Source of the DNA: Enterobacter vonholyi | Lineage (GTDB): Bacteria > Pseudomonadota > Gammaproteobacteria > Enterobacterales > Enterobacteriaceae | Assembly (NCBI RefSeq): GCF_008364555.1 | Contig: NZ_VTUC01000010.1 | Location: forward strand, 1-64,000 | Direction: 5' to 3' | DNA length: 64,000 bases | Part shown: piece by piece, positions 46,332 through 56,253 of the stretch | How the letters are laid out: every line of letters starts with the position of its first letter | Position numbering within the stretch: the first letter of the stretch is position 1 | Notes under the pieces: generated by a model | Told to the model about the DNA's origin: nothing | Databases searched by the model: none | The model's input: the letters and a program-made list of their open reading frames with translations, nothing else | Translations under genes and position numbers: made by a program

Positions 46332-47066
46332 ATGAGTGAAATGATTTACGGCATCCACGCGGTGCAGGCCCTTCTCGAGCGCGCACCGGAGCGTTTTCAG
46401 GAAGTGTTTATTCTGAAAGGGCGTGAAGATAAGCGTCTGATGCCGCTGATCCATGCCCTGGAAGCGCAGGGTGTGGTGATCCAGCTGGCGAACCGCCAGT
46501 TCCTGGATGAAAAAAGTGAAGGCGCGGTTCACCAGGGGATCATTGCCCGCGTGAAGCCGGGCCGTCAGTATCAGGAAAACGATCTGCCGGATCTGATTGC
46601 CGAGCTGGAGAATCCGTTCTTCCTGATCCTCGATGGCGTAACCGATCCGCACAACCTCGGCGCGTGTCTGCGCAGCGCGGATGCGGCGGGCGTGCATGCG
46701 GTGATTGTGCCGAAAGATCGCTCCGCGCAGCTGAACGCGACGGCGAAGAAGGTAGCCTGCGGCGCGGCGGAAAACGTTCCGCTGATCCGCGTGACCAACC
46801 TGGCGCGCACCATGCGTCTGCTGCAGGAAGAGAACATCTGGATCGTCGGTACCGCCGGTGAAGCAGATCATACCCTGTATCAGAGCAAAATGACCGGCCG
46901 TCTGGCGCTGGTGATGGGTGCGGAAGGCGAAGGCATGCGTCGTTTGACCCGCGAGCACTGCGACGAGCTGATCAGCATCCCGATGGCGGGCAGCGTGTCG
47001 TCTCTGAACGTTTCCGTTGCGACGGGCATCTGCCTGTTTGAAGCGGTGCGTCAGCGGGGAGAATAA
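46332..47066 (+). CDS. rlmB: 23S rRNA 2'-O-methyltransferase RlmB
   Basis: A 244-residue SpoU-family (knotted SPOUT) enzyme that methylates the ribose of G2251 in 23S rRNA. An N-terminal substrate-binding domain of about 70 residues is followed by motif 1 ([13 protein letters not shown]), motif 2 ([12 protein letters not shown]) and motif 3 ([17 protein letters not shown]). Length is one residue more than in E. coli. Last gene of nsrR-rnr-rlmB; a terminator follows. Confidence 0.97.
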   Translation: MSEMIYGIHAVQALLERAPERFQEVFILKGREDKRLMPLIHALEAQGVVIQLANRQFLDEKSEGAVHQGIIARVKPGRQYQENDLPDLIAELENPFFLILDGVTDPHNLGACLRSADAAGVHAVIVPKDRSAQLNATAKKVACGAAENVPLIRVTNLARTMRLLQEENIWIVGTAGEADHTLYQSKMTGRLALVMGAEGEGMRRLTREHCDELISIPMAGSVSSLNVSVATGICLFEAVRQRGE

Positions 47067-47071
47067 ACAGT

Positions 47072-47100
47072 AAGGCCGTCCACAGGACGGCCTTTAGTGT
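47072..47100 (+). terminator. Intrinsic terminator after rlmB
   Basis: AAGGCCGTCC and GGACGGCCTT pair around ACA, followed by a T-rich stretch. Confidence 0.85.
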
Positions 47101-47105
47101 TTTCT

Positions 47106-47138
47106 CCCTCTCCCCGTGGGAGAGGGCCGGGGTGAGGG
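47106..47138. repeat. Dispersed palindromic repeat (copy 4)
   Basis: CCCTCTCCCC-GT-GGGAGAGGG with the tail CCGGGGTGAGGG, same layout as copy 1. It lies between rlmB and the convergent transporter gene. Confidence 0.75.
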
Positions 47139-47156
47139 CATCAAACGGTGACAACC

Positions 47157-48431
47157 TCACTCCTCTAACGACCGCAAATGGTCATCCTTCCTCAGGGTCA
47201 TCAGCGCGAAAATACTTACGACGGCCGTCGCCATCACGTAATACGCCGGAATATCCAGGTTGCCCGTCTGCTTAATCAGCCCGGTAATGATTAACCCTGC
47301 GCATCCCGAGAAAATCGCGTTCGACAAAGAGTAGGCCAGCCCCAGGCCCGTATAGCGCACGCGCGTCGGGAACATCTCAGAGAGCATCGCCGGGCCCGGC
47401 CCCGCCAGCATGCCCACCAGACCGCCCGCAATCAGTACCACAACAGCCTTCACCGCCAGCGTGCTGGACTCCGCCTGCAGAAGTTTCAGCAACGGCAGGG
47501 CGAGGATCAGCAGCAGCGCGGTGGCGATAATCATCACCGTGCGACGCCCGATCCTATCGCTCAGGATCCCCGACGGAATAATGGTTAGCGCAAACCCAAC
47601 GTTCGAAATCACCGCGATCAGCAGCGCCTGGTTAAACCCGGTGTGCAGCGCCGACTGCAGATAGGTCGGCATAATCACCAGGTAGGTGTACCCCGCCGCA
47701 GACCAGACCATTACGCGCCCAATCCCCATCACGATGGCCCTGAGCGTGGCGGCAGTATCCGCCTGAGCGACAGCCGGTTTGTCCTGCTGCTGCACAAAGC
47801 TGGGCGTCTCCTCCATGCTGACGCGAAGCCACAGCGCAACAGCGCCCATGGGCAGCGCCAGGAAGAAAGGAATGCGCCAGCCCCAGTCGTGCAGGGCTTC
47901 AGGCGTGAGGAGGGCGGAGAGCAGCGCCACGATGCCTGCGCCCGCTAACAAGCCCAGCGCCACGGTAAAGGACTGCCACGCGCCGTAGAGGCCGCGCCTG
48001 CCGCGCGGGGCGAACTCCGTCATCAGCGAGACCGCACCACCGTACTCGCCGCCGGCGAACAGTCCCTGCAGGATGCGAAGCAGCGTAACGATCAGCGGTG
48101 CGGCAATCCCGATGCTGGCATAGACCGGCACAATGCCGATGGCGGCGGTGGCCAGCGTCATGAGCACCAGAACAATAATGAGCGTCGGCTTACGGCCAAT
48201 TCGGTCGCCGATGCGTCCAAACACCACCGCGCCCAGCGGACGGAAGAAGAAGGCGATGGCGAATGAGGCGTAGGTGAGGATCAGGCTGGTGAGTCCCGCT
48301 TCCCCTTCAAGCTGGAAGAAGTTCTTCGCAATGACGGTCGCCAGAAAACCGTAGACCGCAAACTCATACCACTCGATAAAGTTACCAATGGAGCCGGCAA
48401 TTAATGCTCGCTTGTGCGCATCCGGTTGCAT
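47157..48431 (-). CDS. MFS transporter, metabolite:H+ symporter (MHS) family
   Basis: A 424-residue inner-membrane protein with about twelve helices. Features typical of the MHS family (KgtP, ProP, ShiA) are the opening GNFIEWYEFAVYGFLA, FFRPLGAVVFGRIGDRIGRK after helix 2, and RRGLYGAWQ. Substrate unknown; organic acids or osmolytes are usual for the family. The start at 48431 has GAGGAAAG before ATG; four codons upstream lies another ATG. It occupies the site between rlmB and aidB where E. coli has yjfIJKLMC, so it is an accessory gene. Divergent from aidB. Confidence 0.85.
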   Translation of the reverse strand: MQPDAHKRALIAGSIGNFIEWYEFAVYGFLATVIAKNFFQLEGEAGLTSLILTYASFAIAFFFRPLGAVVFGRIGDRIGRKPTLIIVLVLMTLATAAIGIVPVYASIGIAAPLIVTLLRILQGLFAGGEYGGAVSLMTEFAPRGRRGLYGAWQSFTVALGLLAGAGIVALLSALLTPEALHDWGWRIPFFLALPMGAVALWLRVSMEETPSFVQQQDKPAVAQADTAATLRAIVMGIGRVMVWSAAGYTYLVIMPTYLQSALHTGFNQALLIAVISNVGFALTIIPSGILSDRIGRRTVMIIATALLLILALPLLKLLQAESSTLAVKAVVVLIAGGLVGMLAGPGPAMLSEMFPTRVRYTGLGLAYSLSNAIFSGCAGLIITGLIKQTGNLDIPAYYVMATAVVSIFALMTLRKDDHLRSLEE

Positions 48432-48508
48432 AACTTTCCTCACTGAAAGGGGGAGAGAATAAATTATTCAACAAAAGCGAAGTCATGAAATAGTTTATTC
48501 TTATGTTC

Positions 48509-48524
48509 TGTGAGCTATTTCACG
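48509..48524. promoter_or_regulatory. CRP-type site between the MHS transporter and aidB
   Basis: TGTGA GCTATT TCACG is a close match to the CRP consensus. At 77 bases from the transporter start and 102 from aidB it could act on either divergent gene. Confidence 0.6.
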
Positions 48525-48586
48525 AATGATATCAGCGGGATCGTGAACGTGTGACTCCCCTCCCATGCATCGTGTGCGCGCTTTGT

Positions 48587-48594
48587 CCATACTT
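48587..48594 (+). promoter_or_regulatory. Candidate sigma-S -10 element of aidB
   Basis: CCATACTT lies 32 bases before the aidB start. It resembles the -10 preferred by sigma-S, which drives aidB together with Ada in E. coli. Confidence 0.35.
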
Positions 48595-48625
48595 ATCGTC
48601 ATTGCCACTGAAGGAGGGAGACAGT

Positions 48626-50248
48626 ATGCACTGGCAGACCCATACCGTTTTCAATCAACCCGCACCGCTTTCCAACAGCAACCTTTTCCTTTCGGACTGC
48701 GCGCTGCGTGACGCAGTTTCGCGCGAGGGGGCCGAGTGGGATGTTGAGCTGCTCGCCAGCATCGGGCAGCAGTTAGGTACCGCAGAGTCGCTGGAGCTGG
48801 GCAGGCTGGCGAACGTAAATCCGCCGGAGTTGCTTCGCTATGACGCCACCGGAGAGCGACTGGATGACGTCCGCTTTCACCCGGCATGGCACCTGCTGAT
48901 GCAGGGGCTGTGTGCCAATCGGGTACATAACCTGGCATGGGAAGAGGAGGCGCGTAAAGGGTCGTTTGTCGCGCGGGCCGCACGCTTTGTGCTTCATGCT
49001 CAGGTGGAAGCGGGCACGCTTTGTCCGGTCACCATGACGTTTGCCGCGACACCGCTCCTGCAGCAGGCGCTCCCCAGACTCTTTCACGACTGGCTGACGC
49101 CGCTGCTCAGCGATCGCTACGATCCGCATCTGGCCCCCGGCGCGCAAAAGCGCGGCCTGCTGATTGGTATGGGGATGACGGAAAAGCAGGGCGGCTCGGA
49201 CGTGCTGAGCAACACCACCAAAGCGGAAAAATGCAGCGACGGCAGCTACAGGCTGGTGGGGCATAAATGGTTTTTCTCCGTCCCGCAAAGCGATGCGCAT
49301 CTGGTGCTGGCCCAGGCGAAGGGCGGGCTGTCCTGCTTTTTTGTGCCGCGCTTTTTGCCTGACGGACAGCGCAACGCCGTCCGGCTGGAGCGCCTCAAGG
49401 ACAAGCTCGGGAACCGCTCCAACGCCAGCAGCGAGGCGGAGTTCCTCGATGCCTCCGGCTGGCTTCTGGGGGAAGAGGGCGAAGGGGTACGGCAGATCCT
49501 CAAAATGGGCGGTCTGACGCGCTTTGACTGCGCGCTGGGCAGCCACGGACTGATGCGTCGGGCGCTGTCCGTGGCGCTGTACCATGCGCATCAGCGCCAG
49601 ACCTTCGGCAAAAATCTTATCGATCAGCCGCTCATGCGCGAAGTGCTAAGCCGGATGGCGCTGGTGCTGGAGGGGCAAACGGCGCTGCTGTTTCGCCTGG
49701 CGCGGGCGTGGGATAAACGCACGGATCCGCAGGAGGCGGCATGGGCGCGGCTGTTTACCCCGGCCGCGAAGTTTAGCGTGTGCAAAGCGGGCATCCCGTT
49801 TGTCGCTGAAGCGATGGAGGTGCTGGGCGGAGTCGGGTACTGCGAGGAGAGCGAACTTCCCCGCCTGTATCGCGAGATGCCGGTGAACAGCATCTGGGAA
49901 GGGTCCGGCAACATCATGTGCCTGGACGTGCTGCGCGTGCTGGCGAAGCAGCCGGGGATTCACGATCTGCTTGCCGATGAGTTTGCACAGGTAAAAGGGC
50001 AGGACAGACACTTCGACCGCAGCTGGCGACAGCTTCAGCAAAAACTGCGTAAACCGCAGGAGGCGCAGGGGCGGGAGATCGCGCAGCAGCTTTTCCTGCT
50101 GGGTGCCGGGAGCGAAATGCTGCGGCACGCGTCGCCTCCGGTGGCGCAGGCGTGGTGCCGCATGATGCTCGATACCCGTGGCGGCACGCTGATGAGCGAG
50201 CAGGTGCAAAGTGACCTGCTGCTGCGTGCGACGGGCAGAGTCGGTTAG
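48626..50248 (+). CDS. aidB: Adaptive-response protein AidB
   Basis: A 540-residue flavoprotein with an acyl-CoA dehydrogenase fold and a C-terminal DNA-binding domain. It is induced by alkylating agents and shields DNA; its enzymatic role is uncertain. Family runs such as GMTEKQGGSDV, HKWFFSVPQSDAHL and EMPVNSIWEGSGNIMCLDVLR are intact. The start at 48626 (MHWQTHTVFN) has AAGGAGGGAG before it. Its TAG overlaps the stop of the convergent chemoreceptor gene. Confidence 0.96.
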   Translation: MHWQTHTVFNQPAPLSNSNLFLSDCALRDAVSREGAEWDVELLASIGQQLGTAESLELGRLANVNPPELLRYDATGERLDDVRFHPAWHLLMQGLCANRVHNLAWEEEARKGSFVARAARFVLHAQVEAGTLCPVTMTFAATPLLQQALPRLFHDWLTPLLSDRYDPHLAPGAQKRGLLIGMGMTEKQGGSDVLSNTTKAEKCSDGSYRLVGHKWFFSVPQSDAHLVLAQAKGGLSCFFVPRFLPDGQRNAVRLERLKDKLGNRSNASSEAEFLDASGWLLGEEGEGVRQILKMGGLTRFDCALGSHGLMRRALSVALYHAHQRQTFGKNLIDQPLMREVLSRMALVLEGQTALLFRLARAWDKRTDPQEAAWARLFTPAAKFSVCKAGIPFVAEAMEVLGGVGYCEESELPRLYREMPVNSIWEGSGNIMCLDVLRVLAKQPGIHDLLADEFAQVKGQDRHFDRSWRQLQQKLRKPQEAQGREIAQQLFLLGAGSEMLRHASPPVAQAWCRMMLDTRGGTLMSEQVQSDLLLRATGRVG

Positions 50249-52176
50249 CCTTTTAGCTGGAACAGGCTCACCAGCTGGGCCAGATGTGATCCCTTCTCGC
50301 GCAGCGTTTGAGCCGTTTGTTCGCTGCGTGAGATACGATCGGCATTGATATGCGACGCTTCGCCAATGTGGGTCATGGCGAGATTAACCTGGCCAATCCC
50401 TGCGGACTGCTCGCGTGAGGCATGGTTAATCTCGGTGACCAGCTGGCTGATGTTATCGATATGAATGATGATGTCATCCATCGCCAGGCGGGTCTTTTCA
50501 GACAGCGCATGGCCCTCACTCACTTTTCTGAGCGTATCGCCAATCAGCTGTTCAATCTCCTTCACCGCGTTAGCGCTGCGTCCCGCCAGTGCGCGAACTT
50601 CCTGCGCGACTACCGCAAACCCTTTTCCGTGCTCACCGGCGCGGGCCGCTTCCACTGCCGCATTCAGCGCCAGAATATTGGTCTGGAAAGCGATGGATTC
50701 GATCACGCGCGTGATGTCTTCTATGCGTTTTGACGCTTCGCGAATATCGTCCATGGTCGATACCGCGTGGGTGACCGTCTCACCGCCCTGATGGACCGCG
50801 AGCGAGGTTTCACCGACCAGCTGCTGCGTTTGCTCCATGTTGGCGGCATTTTGCTGCACGGTGGCGGCCAGCTGCTCCATGCTGGCGGAGGTCTCTTCCA
50901 CGCTGCTCGCCTGCTTGTTGATCTGCTCTGAAATCTCGCCGGTGTCGGCGGCCAGCGCGTTGGTGCCCAAATGGATCTCGCCAGCGGCCTCGCGGACCTG
51001 CAGGACAATTTTTTGCAGGCCGCCGCCGATGCCGTTGATGGCGTCGATCAGCTGGCCGACTTCGTCCTGGCGCGTCACGGGCAGGCTGGAACGGAGATCC
51101 CCTGCGGCATATTGCCGGGCAAGATGGATCACATTGCGCAGCGGGCGGGTCAGCACGCGGCGAATAAGAATCACGAACAGGCCAGCAAACAGGATGGATA
51201 AGACCACGCCGGCCAGCAGGAAGCGATCGCGCATGGCGGTAACGCTTGAGAGCAGCACCGATTTATCCACTTCGCCGACGATAGTCCAGTTCCAGCCTGG
51301 CAGCGGGGTATAGGCCATTTTCAGCGTGCGGCCGTCGTCGCTTACGCGTTCCAGCGTGCCGGGCTTGTCACTCAAAAGCTGTTGCTGCGTCGCGCCGTCC
51401 CACTTCGGCAGCTGTCCCTCTTCACCGGCATGGAACAGGTATTGCCCGCGCGTTTTGCCGTTGCTGCGATCCAGCACGAAGAAGTGACCGCTCTCGCCCA
51501 GGCGGCGGGTGAGGATTTTCTCGCGCATGACGTTCCAGGAATGCGTAATGTCCACGCCAACAAAGACGATCGCAATGACCTGGCCTTCGGCGTTTTTAAC
51601 CGGCTGATACTGGGTGATATAGCGTTTGCCAAACAGCAGCGCCAGGCCACGGTAGACTACCCCTCTGTTGACTGCGGCAAAGGCCGGGCTGGCGGTATCC
51701 AGCACGGTGCCCATCGCCCGCTCGCCGTTCTCTTTGCGCAGGGAGGTGGCGACGCGAACAAAGTCGTTACCGCTGCGTACAAACAGCGTGGAGATTGCTC
51801 CCGTACGGCTCAGAAAATCATCGGAAAAAGAGGTATTTTCATGGAGTTCAGCTTCTCCCCCTTTCAGTAGGGGAACGGTGAGCCCGTTAATGGTCCGGGG
51901 CTGCTGAGTATCGACGCTAAAAGGCTGGGGCAGAAATGTCGTAAACAGTTTGGTGTAGCTTTCGACTTCTTCGCTCAGGCTGGTATTAAACATCTGCACC
52001 ATGTCGACCATGCCTGTGGACTGATTATGCAGATCTTCGACGGCGAGGGCTTCAAGCTGCTGGCTGGCTTTTTGACTGAGCAGAAAAGTGAAAAGCAGAA
52101 ACAGCGTGGCGACACTGATGCCCGTAAGCAGCGACAGCTTTGCCCCCAGGCCTGCACGGCGAAAAACGTTGATCAT
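50245..52176 (-). CDS. Methyl-accepting chemotaxis protein with Cache sensor domain
   Basis: A 643-residue membrane receptor. Transmembrane helix 1 covers residues about 15-33, a large periplasmic domain of the Cache type (two lobes, with FFVLDRSNGK and PLPGWNWTIVGEVDKS) follows, then helix 2 (about 315-335), a HAMP segment and the conserved signalling hairpin tip ([30 protein letters not shown]). There is no NWETF-type tail, so it depends on other receptors for methylation. No sigma-28 promoter could be found upstream. Ligand unknown. E. coli has no receptor gene here. Confidence 0.88.
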   Translation of the reverse strand: MINVFRRAGLGAKLSLLTGISVATLFLLFTFLLSQKASQQLEALAVEDLHNQSTGMVDMVQMFNTSLSEEVESYTKLFTTFLPQPFSVDTQQPRTINGLTVPLLKGGEAELHENTSFSDDFLSRTGAISTLFVRSGNDFVRVATSLRKENGERAMGTVLDTASPAFAAVNRGVVYRGLALLFGKRYITQYQPVKNAEGQVIAIVFVGVDITHSWNVMREKILTRRLGESGHFFVLDRSNGKTRGQYLFHAGEEGQLPKWDGATQQQLLSDKPGTLERVSDDGRTLKMAYTPLPGWNWTIVGEVDKSVLLSSVTAMRDRFLLAGVVLSILFAGLFVILIRRVLTRPLRNVIHLARQYAAGDLRSSLPVTRQDEVGQLIDAINGIGGGLQKIVLQVREAAGEIHLGTNALAADTGEISEQINKQASSVEETSASMEQLAATVQQNAANMEQTQQLVGETSLAVHQGGETVTHAVSTMDDIREASKRIEDITRVIESIAFQTNILALNAAVEAARAGEHGKGFAVVAQEVRALAGRSANAVKEIEQLIGDTLRKVSEGHALSEKTRLAMDDIIIHIDNISQLVTEINHASREQSAGIGQVNLAMTHIGEASHINADRISRSEQTAQTLREKGSHLAQLVSLFQLKG

Positions 52177-52309
52177 AAATTGCTCATCATTGAAAAGGTA
52201 TGGTTCTTCAACGGCAGAGCGGGGATTACGTTTACTGAATTAATGTAACAAAATGTTATTTTCTTGTTATTGATTGGTTTTTCATAAGATAAAAGATTTG
52301 CAAAAACGA

Positions 52310-52337
52310 AAAGCCACTAAAAATAAGTGGCTTTTAT
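52310..52337 (-). terminator. Hairpin terminator after yjfN
   Basis: AAGCCAC and GTGGCTT pair around an AT-rich loop and are flanked by A and T runs, so it can work in both directions. The rest of the 172-base gap to the chemoreceptor shows nothing else. Confidence 0.75.
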
Positions 52338-52348
52338 CAGGAGGGATA

Positions 52349-52624
52349 TTACACGTAAAGAATGGCCTGTACTCGCCAGTGGTCGATGTGGTGATCTTCC
52401 TGCATCTGGATGATGCGATACCATGAAGCACCCTGCTCATCGGCCTTTAATGCCACAACGCGTTCAACGTCCTGCGGGCTCCCCGAGATATTATTCACGG
52501 AGATCTGGCCAATTTCATTCAGGCCAGTCACACAGTCAGCACTGGCGAATTCTGCTGACTGCGCGGTGGTGCTCACCAGGCCTGCTGAGAGCAACAGAGA
52601 GGTCAAAGCAAGAGTTCGTTTCAT
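52349..52624 (-). CDS. yjfN: Periplasmic YhcN-family protein YjfN
   Basis: A 91-residue secreted protein with a signal peptide of about 23 residues and a single YhcN (DUF1471) domain. The mature part, including TGLNEIGQISVNNISGSPQD, is nearly identical to E. coli YjfN, reported to stimulate the DegP protease. The start at 52624 has GGAGCTGACG before ATG and gives the E. coli length. One of three YhcN-family genes within 2 kb. Confidence 0.92.
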   Translation of the reverse strand: MKRTLALTSLLLSAGLVSTTAQSAEFASADCVTGLNEIGQISVNNISGSPQDVERVVALKADEQGASWYRIIQMQEDHHIDHWRVQAILYV

Positions 52625-52772
52625 CGTCAGCTCCATTTCACATATCTCCGGTATCCGCCGGGCAATCCTTCGCGAATAAACTCCCTTCCATTGACGCGGG
52701 CATGGAGTTTATTGTGGACAGGAAAATGTCTATGGACGCAAAGCAGTGTAAATCTCGTTCAAAGGAAAACCA

Positions 52773-53081
52773 TTATTTACGGTACAAAATGGCCTGTGAA
52801 TACCACTGTCCCGTTATGATGGTTTCGTCGATCATAATGATGACGTAATAATCTGCTTTGGCGGCGACGGCCTGTGCTTTTATTGCCGCTTCTGCGTCAT
52901 CGGGGGAGCCGCGTACCAGCGCGGAAATCGTGCCCATTCGTTGTAATCCTTCCGTCTGATTACGACGAATCTCCTGTGGATGATCGGCGACCGGTGGAGC
53001 GGGTTGCGGCGTTCCCTGCAGCGCGCTACAGCCACTAAGCAGAAACACCAGCACTAAAGCAGCAAACCTGCGCATAACCAT
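52773..53081 (-). CDS. bsmA: Biofilm peroxide-resistance lipoprotein BsmA (YjfO)
   Basis: A 102-residue lipoprotein with a signal sequence ending at LLSGC and a YhcN (DUF1471) domain that begins near GLQRMGTISA. In E. coli it affects biofilm formation and peroxide tolerance. I choose ATG at 53081 because AGGAAACG precedes it; an ATG at 53102 (7 residues longer, nearer the E. coli length of 109) lacks a ribosome site. Same strand as yjfN, divergent from yjfP. Confidence 0.87.
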   Translation of the reverse strand: MVMRRFAALVLVFLLSGCSALQGTPQPAPPVADHPQEIRRNQTEGLQRMGTISALVRGSPDDAEAAIKAQAVAAKADYYVIIMIDETIITGQWYSQAILYRK

Positions 53082-53239
53082 ATCTCGTTTCCTGATAGCC
53101 ATAGTGTAGTTGTCTGTGAATTTAGTTTTGGGGGAATGTTCCCGAAGTGTTATCTGGGACGTAAATTTCGAATGAAAATGACGTGAAAGCGTAACCCAGT
53201 TCTCAACATTATGAATCATACATTCGCACAGGGTCGACA

Positions 53240-53962
53240 ATGATTGAAATTGAAATACGCCACCTCGGCGACCATGAAATTTTACACGCGATGCCTGCGG
53301 GTAAACGTGATAAACCGCTGCCTGTTGTGGTTTTTTATCACGGGTTCACCTCATCGAAGCTGGTTTACAGTTATTTTGCGGTTGCGCTGGCGCAGGCGGG
53401 TTTTCGCGTGGTGATGCCGGATGCGCCTGACCACGGCGCCCGCTTTAAGGGCAATGAACAGGCGCGGCTTGGGCAGTTCTGGCACATTCTGCACGGGAGT
53501 CTGACCGAGTTTGCCGGGGTGCGCGATGCGCTTTATGAGGCCGGCCTGGTTGCCGACAATCGTCTGGCTGTCGCCGGGGCGTCGATGGGCGGTATGACGG
53601 CGCTGGGGATTATGACGCATCATCCGGAAGTGAAGTCGGTCGCCTGCCTGATGGGCTCGGGCTATTTTACGTCGCTGGCGAAGACGCTCTTTCCCCCTAA
53701 GGAATTAGCGGAAATCACCGCGACGCTCGAAGAGTGGGATGTGTCCCGGTCATTGCCGCGCGTGGCCGATCGCCCACTGCTGCTATGGCACGGTGATGCA
53801 GATGATGTGGTCCCGCCCGAGGGAACCTTCCGTCTGCAGCAGGCGTTAATAAATGCAGGCCTGGACGGTAATCTGACCTGCCTGTGGGAACCTGGCGTCC
53901 GCCACCGCATCACGCCAACGGCGCTGGACGCCACGGTGGCATTTTTCCGCCAGCACCTTTAA
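53240..53962 (+). CDS. yjfP: Esterase YjfP (alpha/beta hydrolase)
   Basis: A 240-residue alpha/beta hydrolase. The nucleophile elbow GASMGG is at about residue 113, the oxyanion run VVFYHGFTSS near residue 30, and the Asp and His of the triad lie in LWHGDADDVV and PGVRHRITP. E. coli YjfP (249 residues) has carboxylesterase activity; the region after YFTSLAKTLFPP is shorter here. In E. coli the ula operon follows; here yjfY is next. Confidence 0.93.
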   Translation: MIEIEIRHLGDHEILHAMPAGKRDKPLPVVVFYHGFTSSKLVYSYFAVALAQAGFRVVMPDAPDHGARFKGNEQARLGQFWHILHGSLTEFAGVRDALYEAGLVADNRLAVAGASMGGMTALGIMTHHPEVKSVACLMGSGYFTSLAKTLFPPKELAEITATLEEWDVSRSLPRVADRPLLLWHGDADDVVPPEGTFRLQQALINAGLDGNLTCLWEPGVRHRITPTALDATVAFFRQHL

Positions 53963-54048
53963 ATGCGCAGCACCTTTACTCTCTGATCTTCCAGCTTCTG
54001 GAGGAACTCAGGGGGTCTTTTACCGATGGTATTCCGGAGCCTTTCTCA

Positions 54049-54072
54049 AAAAAAAGCCCCCGGGCAGGGGGC
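54049..54072 (-). terminator. Intrinsic terminator after yjfY
   Basis: On the minus strand GCCCCC and GGGGGC pair and run into TTTTTTTT. It lies 60 bases past the yjfY stop codon and faces the end of yjfP. Confidence 0.85.
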
Positions 54073-54129
54073 AACGTCAACTATGGCTATGTTCTCGTTG
54101 TTGGCTTTCCTGGTGCTAGCGTTAAAGCG

Positions 54130-54405
54130 TTATCGGTAAATATCTGCACTGGCGTGCATGTTGCCGTTGCTGCCGGGCTCACGGGTTAACATCACGTGGT
54201 AATAGGTTGCGCCCTGCGCATCGGTTTCTTCGTTTAGGGCCTGATCTGCTTCACTTTCCGTGGCGAAATTATGATTGATGTAAATTACGCCCAAGCTTTG
54301 CACATCATCCATGTTTCTGGCCTGTCGGCTGTCTATCTTGATGGCTGCCATCGCGTTTGCACTGAGCAAAAGCGCCGCCATTATGGCTAATGCGATTTTT
54401 TTCAT
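54130..54405 (-). CDS. yjfY: Periplasmic YhcN-family protein YjfY
   Basis: A 91-residue secreted protein with a 20-residue signal peptide (ends AMA) and a YhcN (DUF1471) domain, matching E. coli YjfY over the run NMDDVQSLGVIYINHNFATE. Function unknown. It is divergent from the rpsF operon. With yjfN and bsmA it forms a local group of YhcN paralogues. Confidence 0.92.
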   Translation of the reverse strand: MKKIALAIMAALLLSANAMAAIKIDSRQARNMDDVQSLGVIYINHNFATESEADQALNEETDAQGATYYHVMLTREPGSNGNMHASADIYR

Positions 54406-54618
54406 GATATGCGCTCCACGACTACGTGCTGCGAGAGGGGGGATGCTCCTTCTTTAATTCAGGTGATCTCTGATTAAAGTGTAATCACTCATCCAGCGGG
54501 GATGCGTGACCATTTCTGATGCAGTTGTTCAAAAAAACAACGCTTCCGGGTGTGACCAATTTTAAATCACCTACTTAGACCCGCTTCGCGCTTTGTGCGA
54601 ATTATTTGTGCAATCAGC

Positions 54619-54647
54619 TTGAGTTTCCAGGGGCGCGCAAGTATTAT
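54619..54647 (+). promoter_or_regulatory. Promoter of the rpsF operon
   Basis: TTGAGT and TATTAT with the optimal 17-base spacer, then GACGCG, a GC-rich discriminator typical of ribosomal-protein operons. The message would start near 54654. Confidence 0.7.
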
Positions 54648-54661
54648 GACGCGTCAATTTT

Positions 54662-54707
54662 TCAGCCGACCTTTAACACGTTCCTTGCCTCCCCGGGCCT
54701 CGGCTGA
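54662..54707 (+). promoter_or_regulatory. S6:S18 autoregulatory leader
   Basis: TCAGCCGA (54662-54669) pairs with TCGGCTGA (54700-54707) to form the outer stem, enclosing a CCTTGCCT-type inner part. This agrees with the known rpsF leader element that binds the S6:S18 complex and represses the operon. Confidence 0.7.
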
Positions 54708-54728
54708 CCCAGACAGGAGGCTGAATAA

Positions 54729-55142
<414 letters not shown>

Positions 55143-55148
55143 TTTCTG

Positions 55149-55695
<547 letters not shown>

Positions 55696-55724
55696 TCGGG
55701 CACGGTCCATTAATACGACTTTAA

Positions 55725-56186
<462 letters not shown>

Positions 56187-56207
56187 TTTTTACTCTGCTC
56201 ACGTTGA

Positions 56208-56239
56208 AACGCCGGCCTTGTGCCGGCGTTTTGCTTTTT
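56208..56239 (+). terminator. Intrinsic terminator of rpsF-priB-rpsR-rplI
   Basis: AACGCCGGC and GCCGGCGTT pair around CTTGT, followed by TTGCTTTTT. Confidence 0.92.
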
Positions 56240-56253
56240 ACAGCTCCGGGCCC

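Noticed and set aside
48773..49591. 272-residue open frame opposite aidB
   Set aside because: Antisense shadow in high-GC coding sequence.
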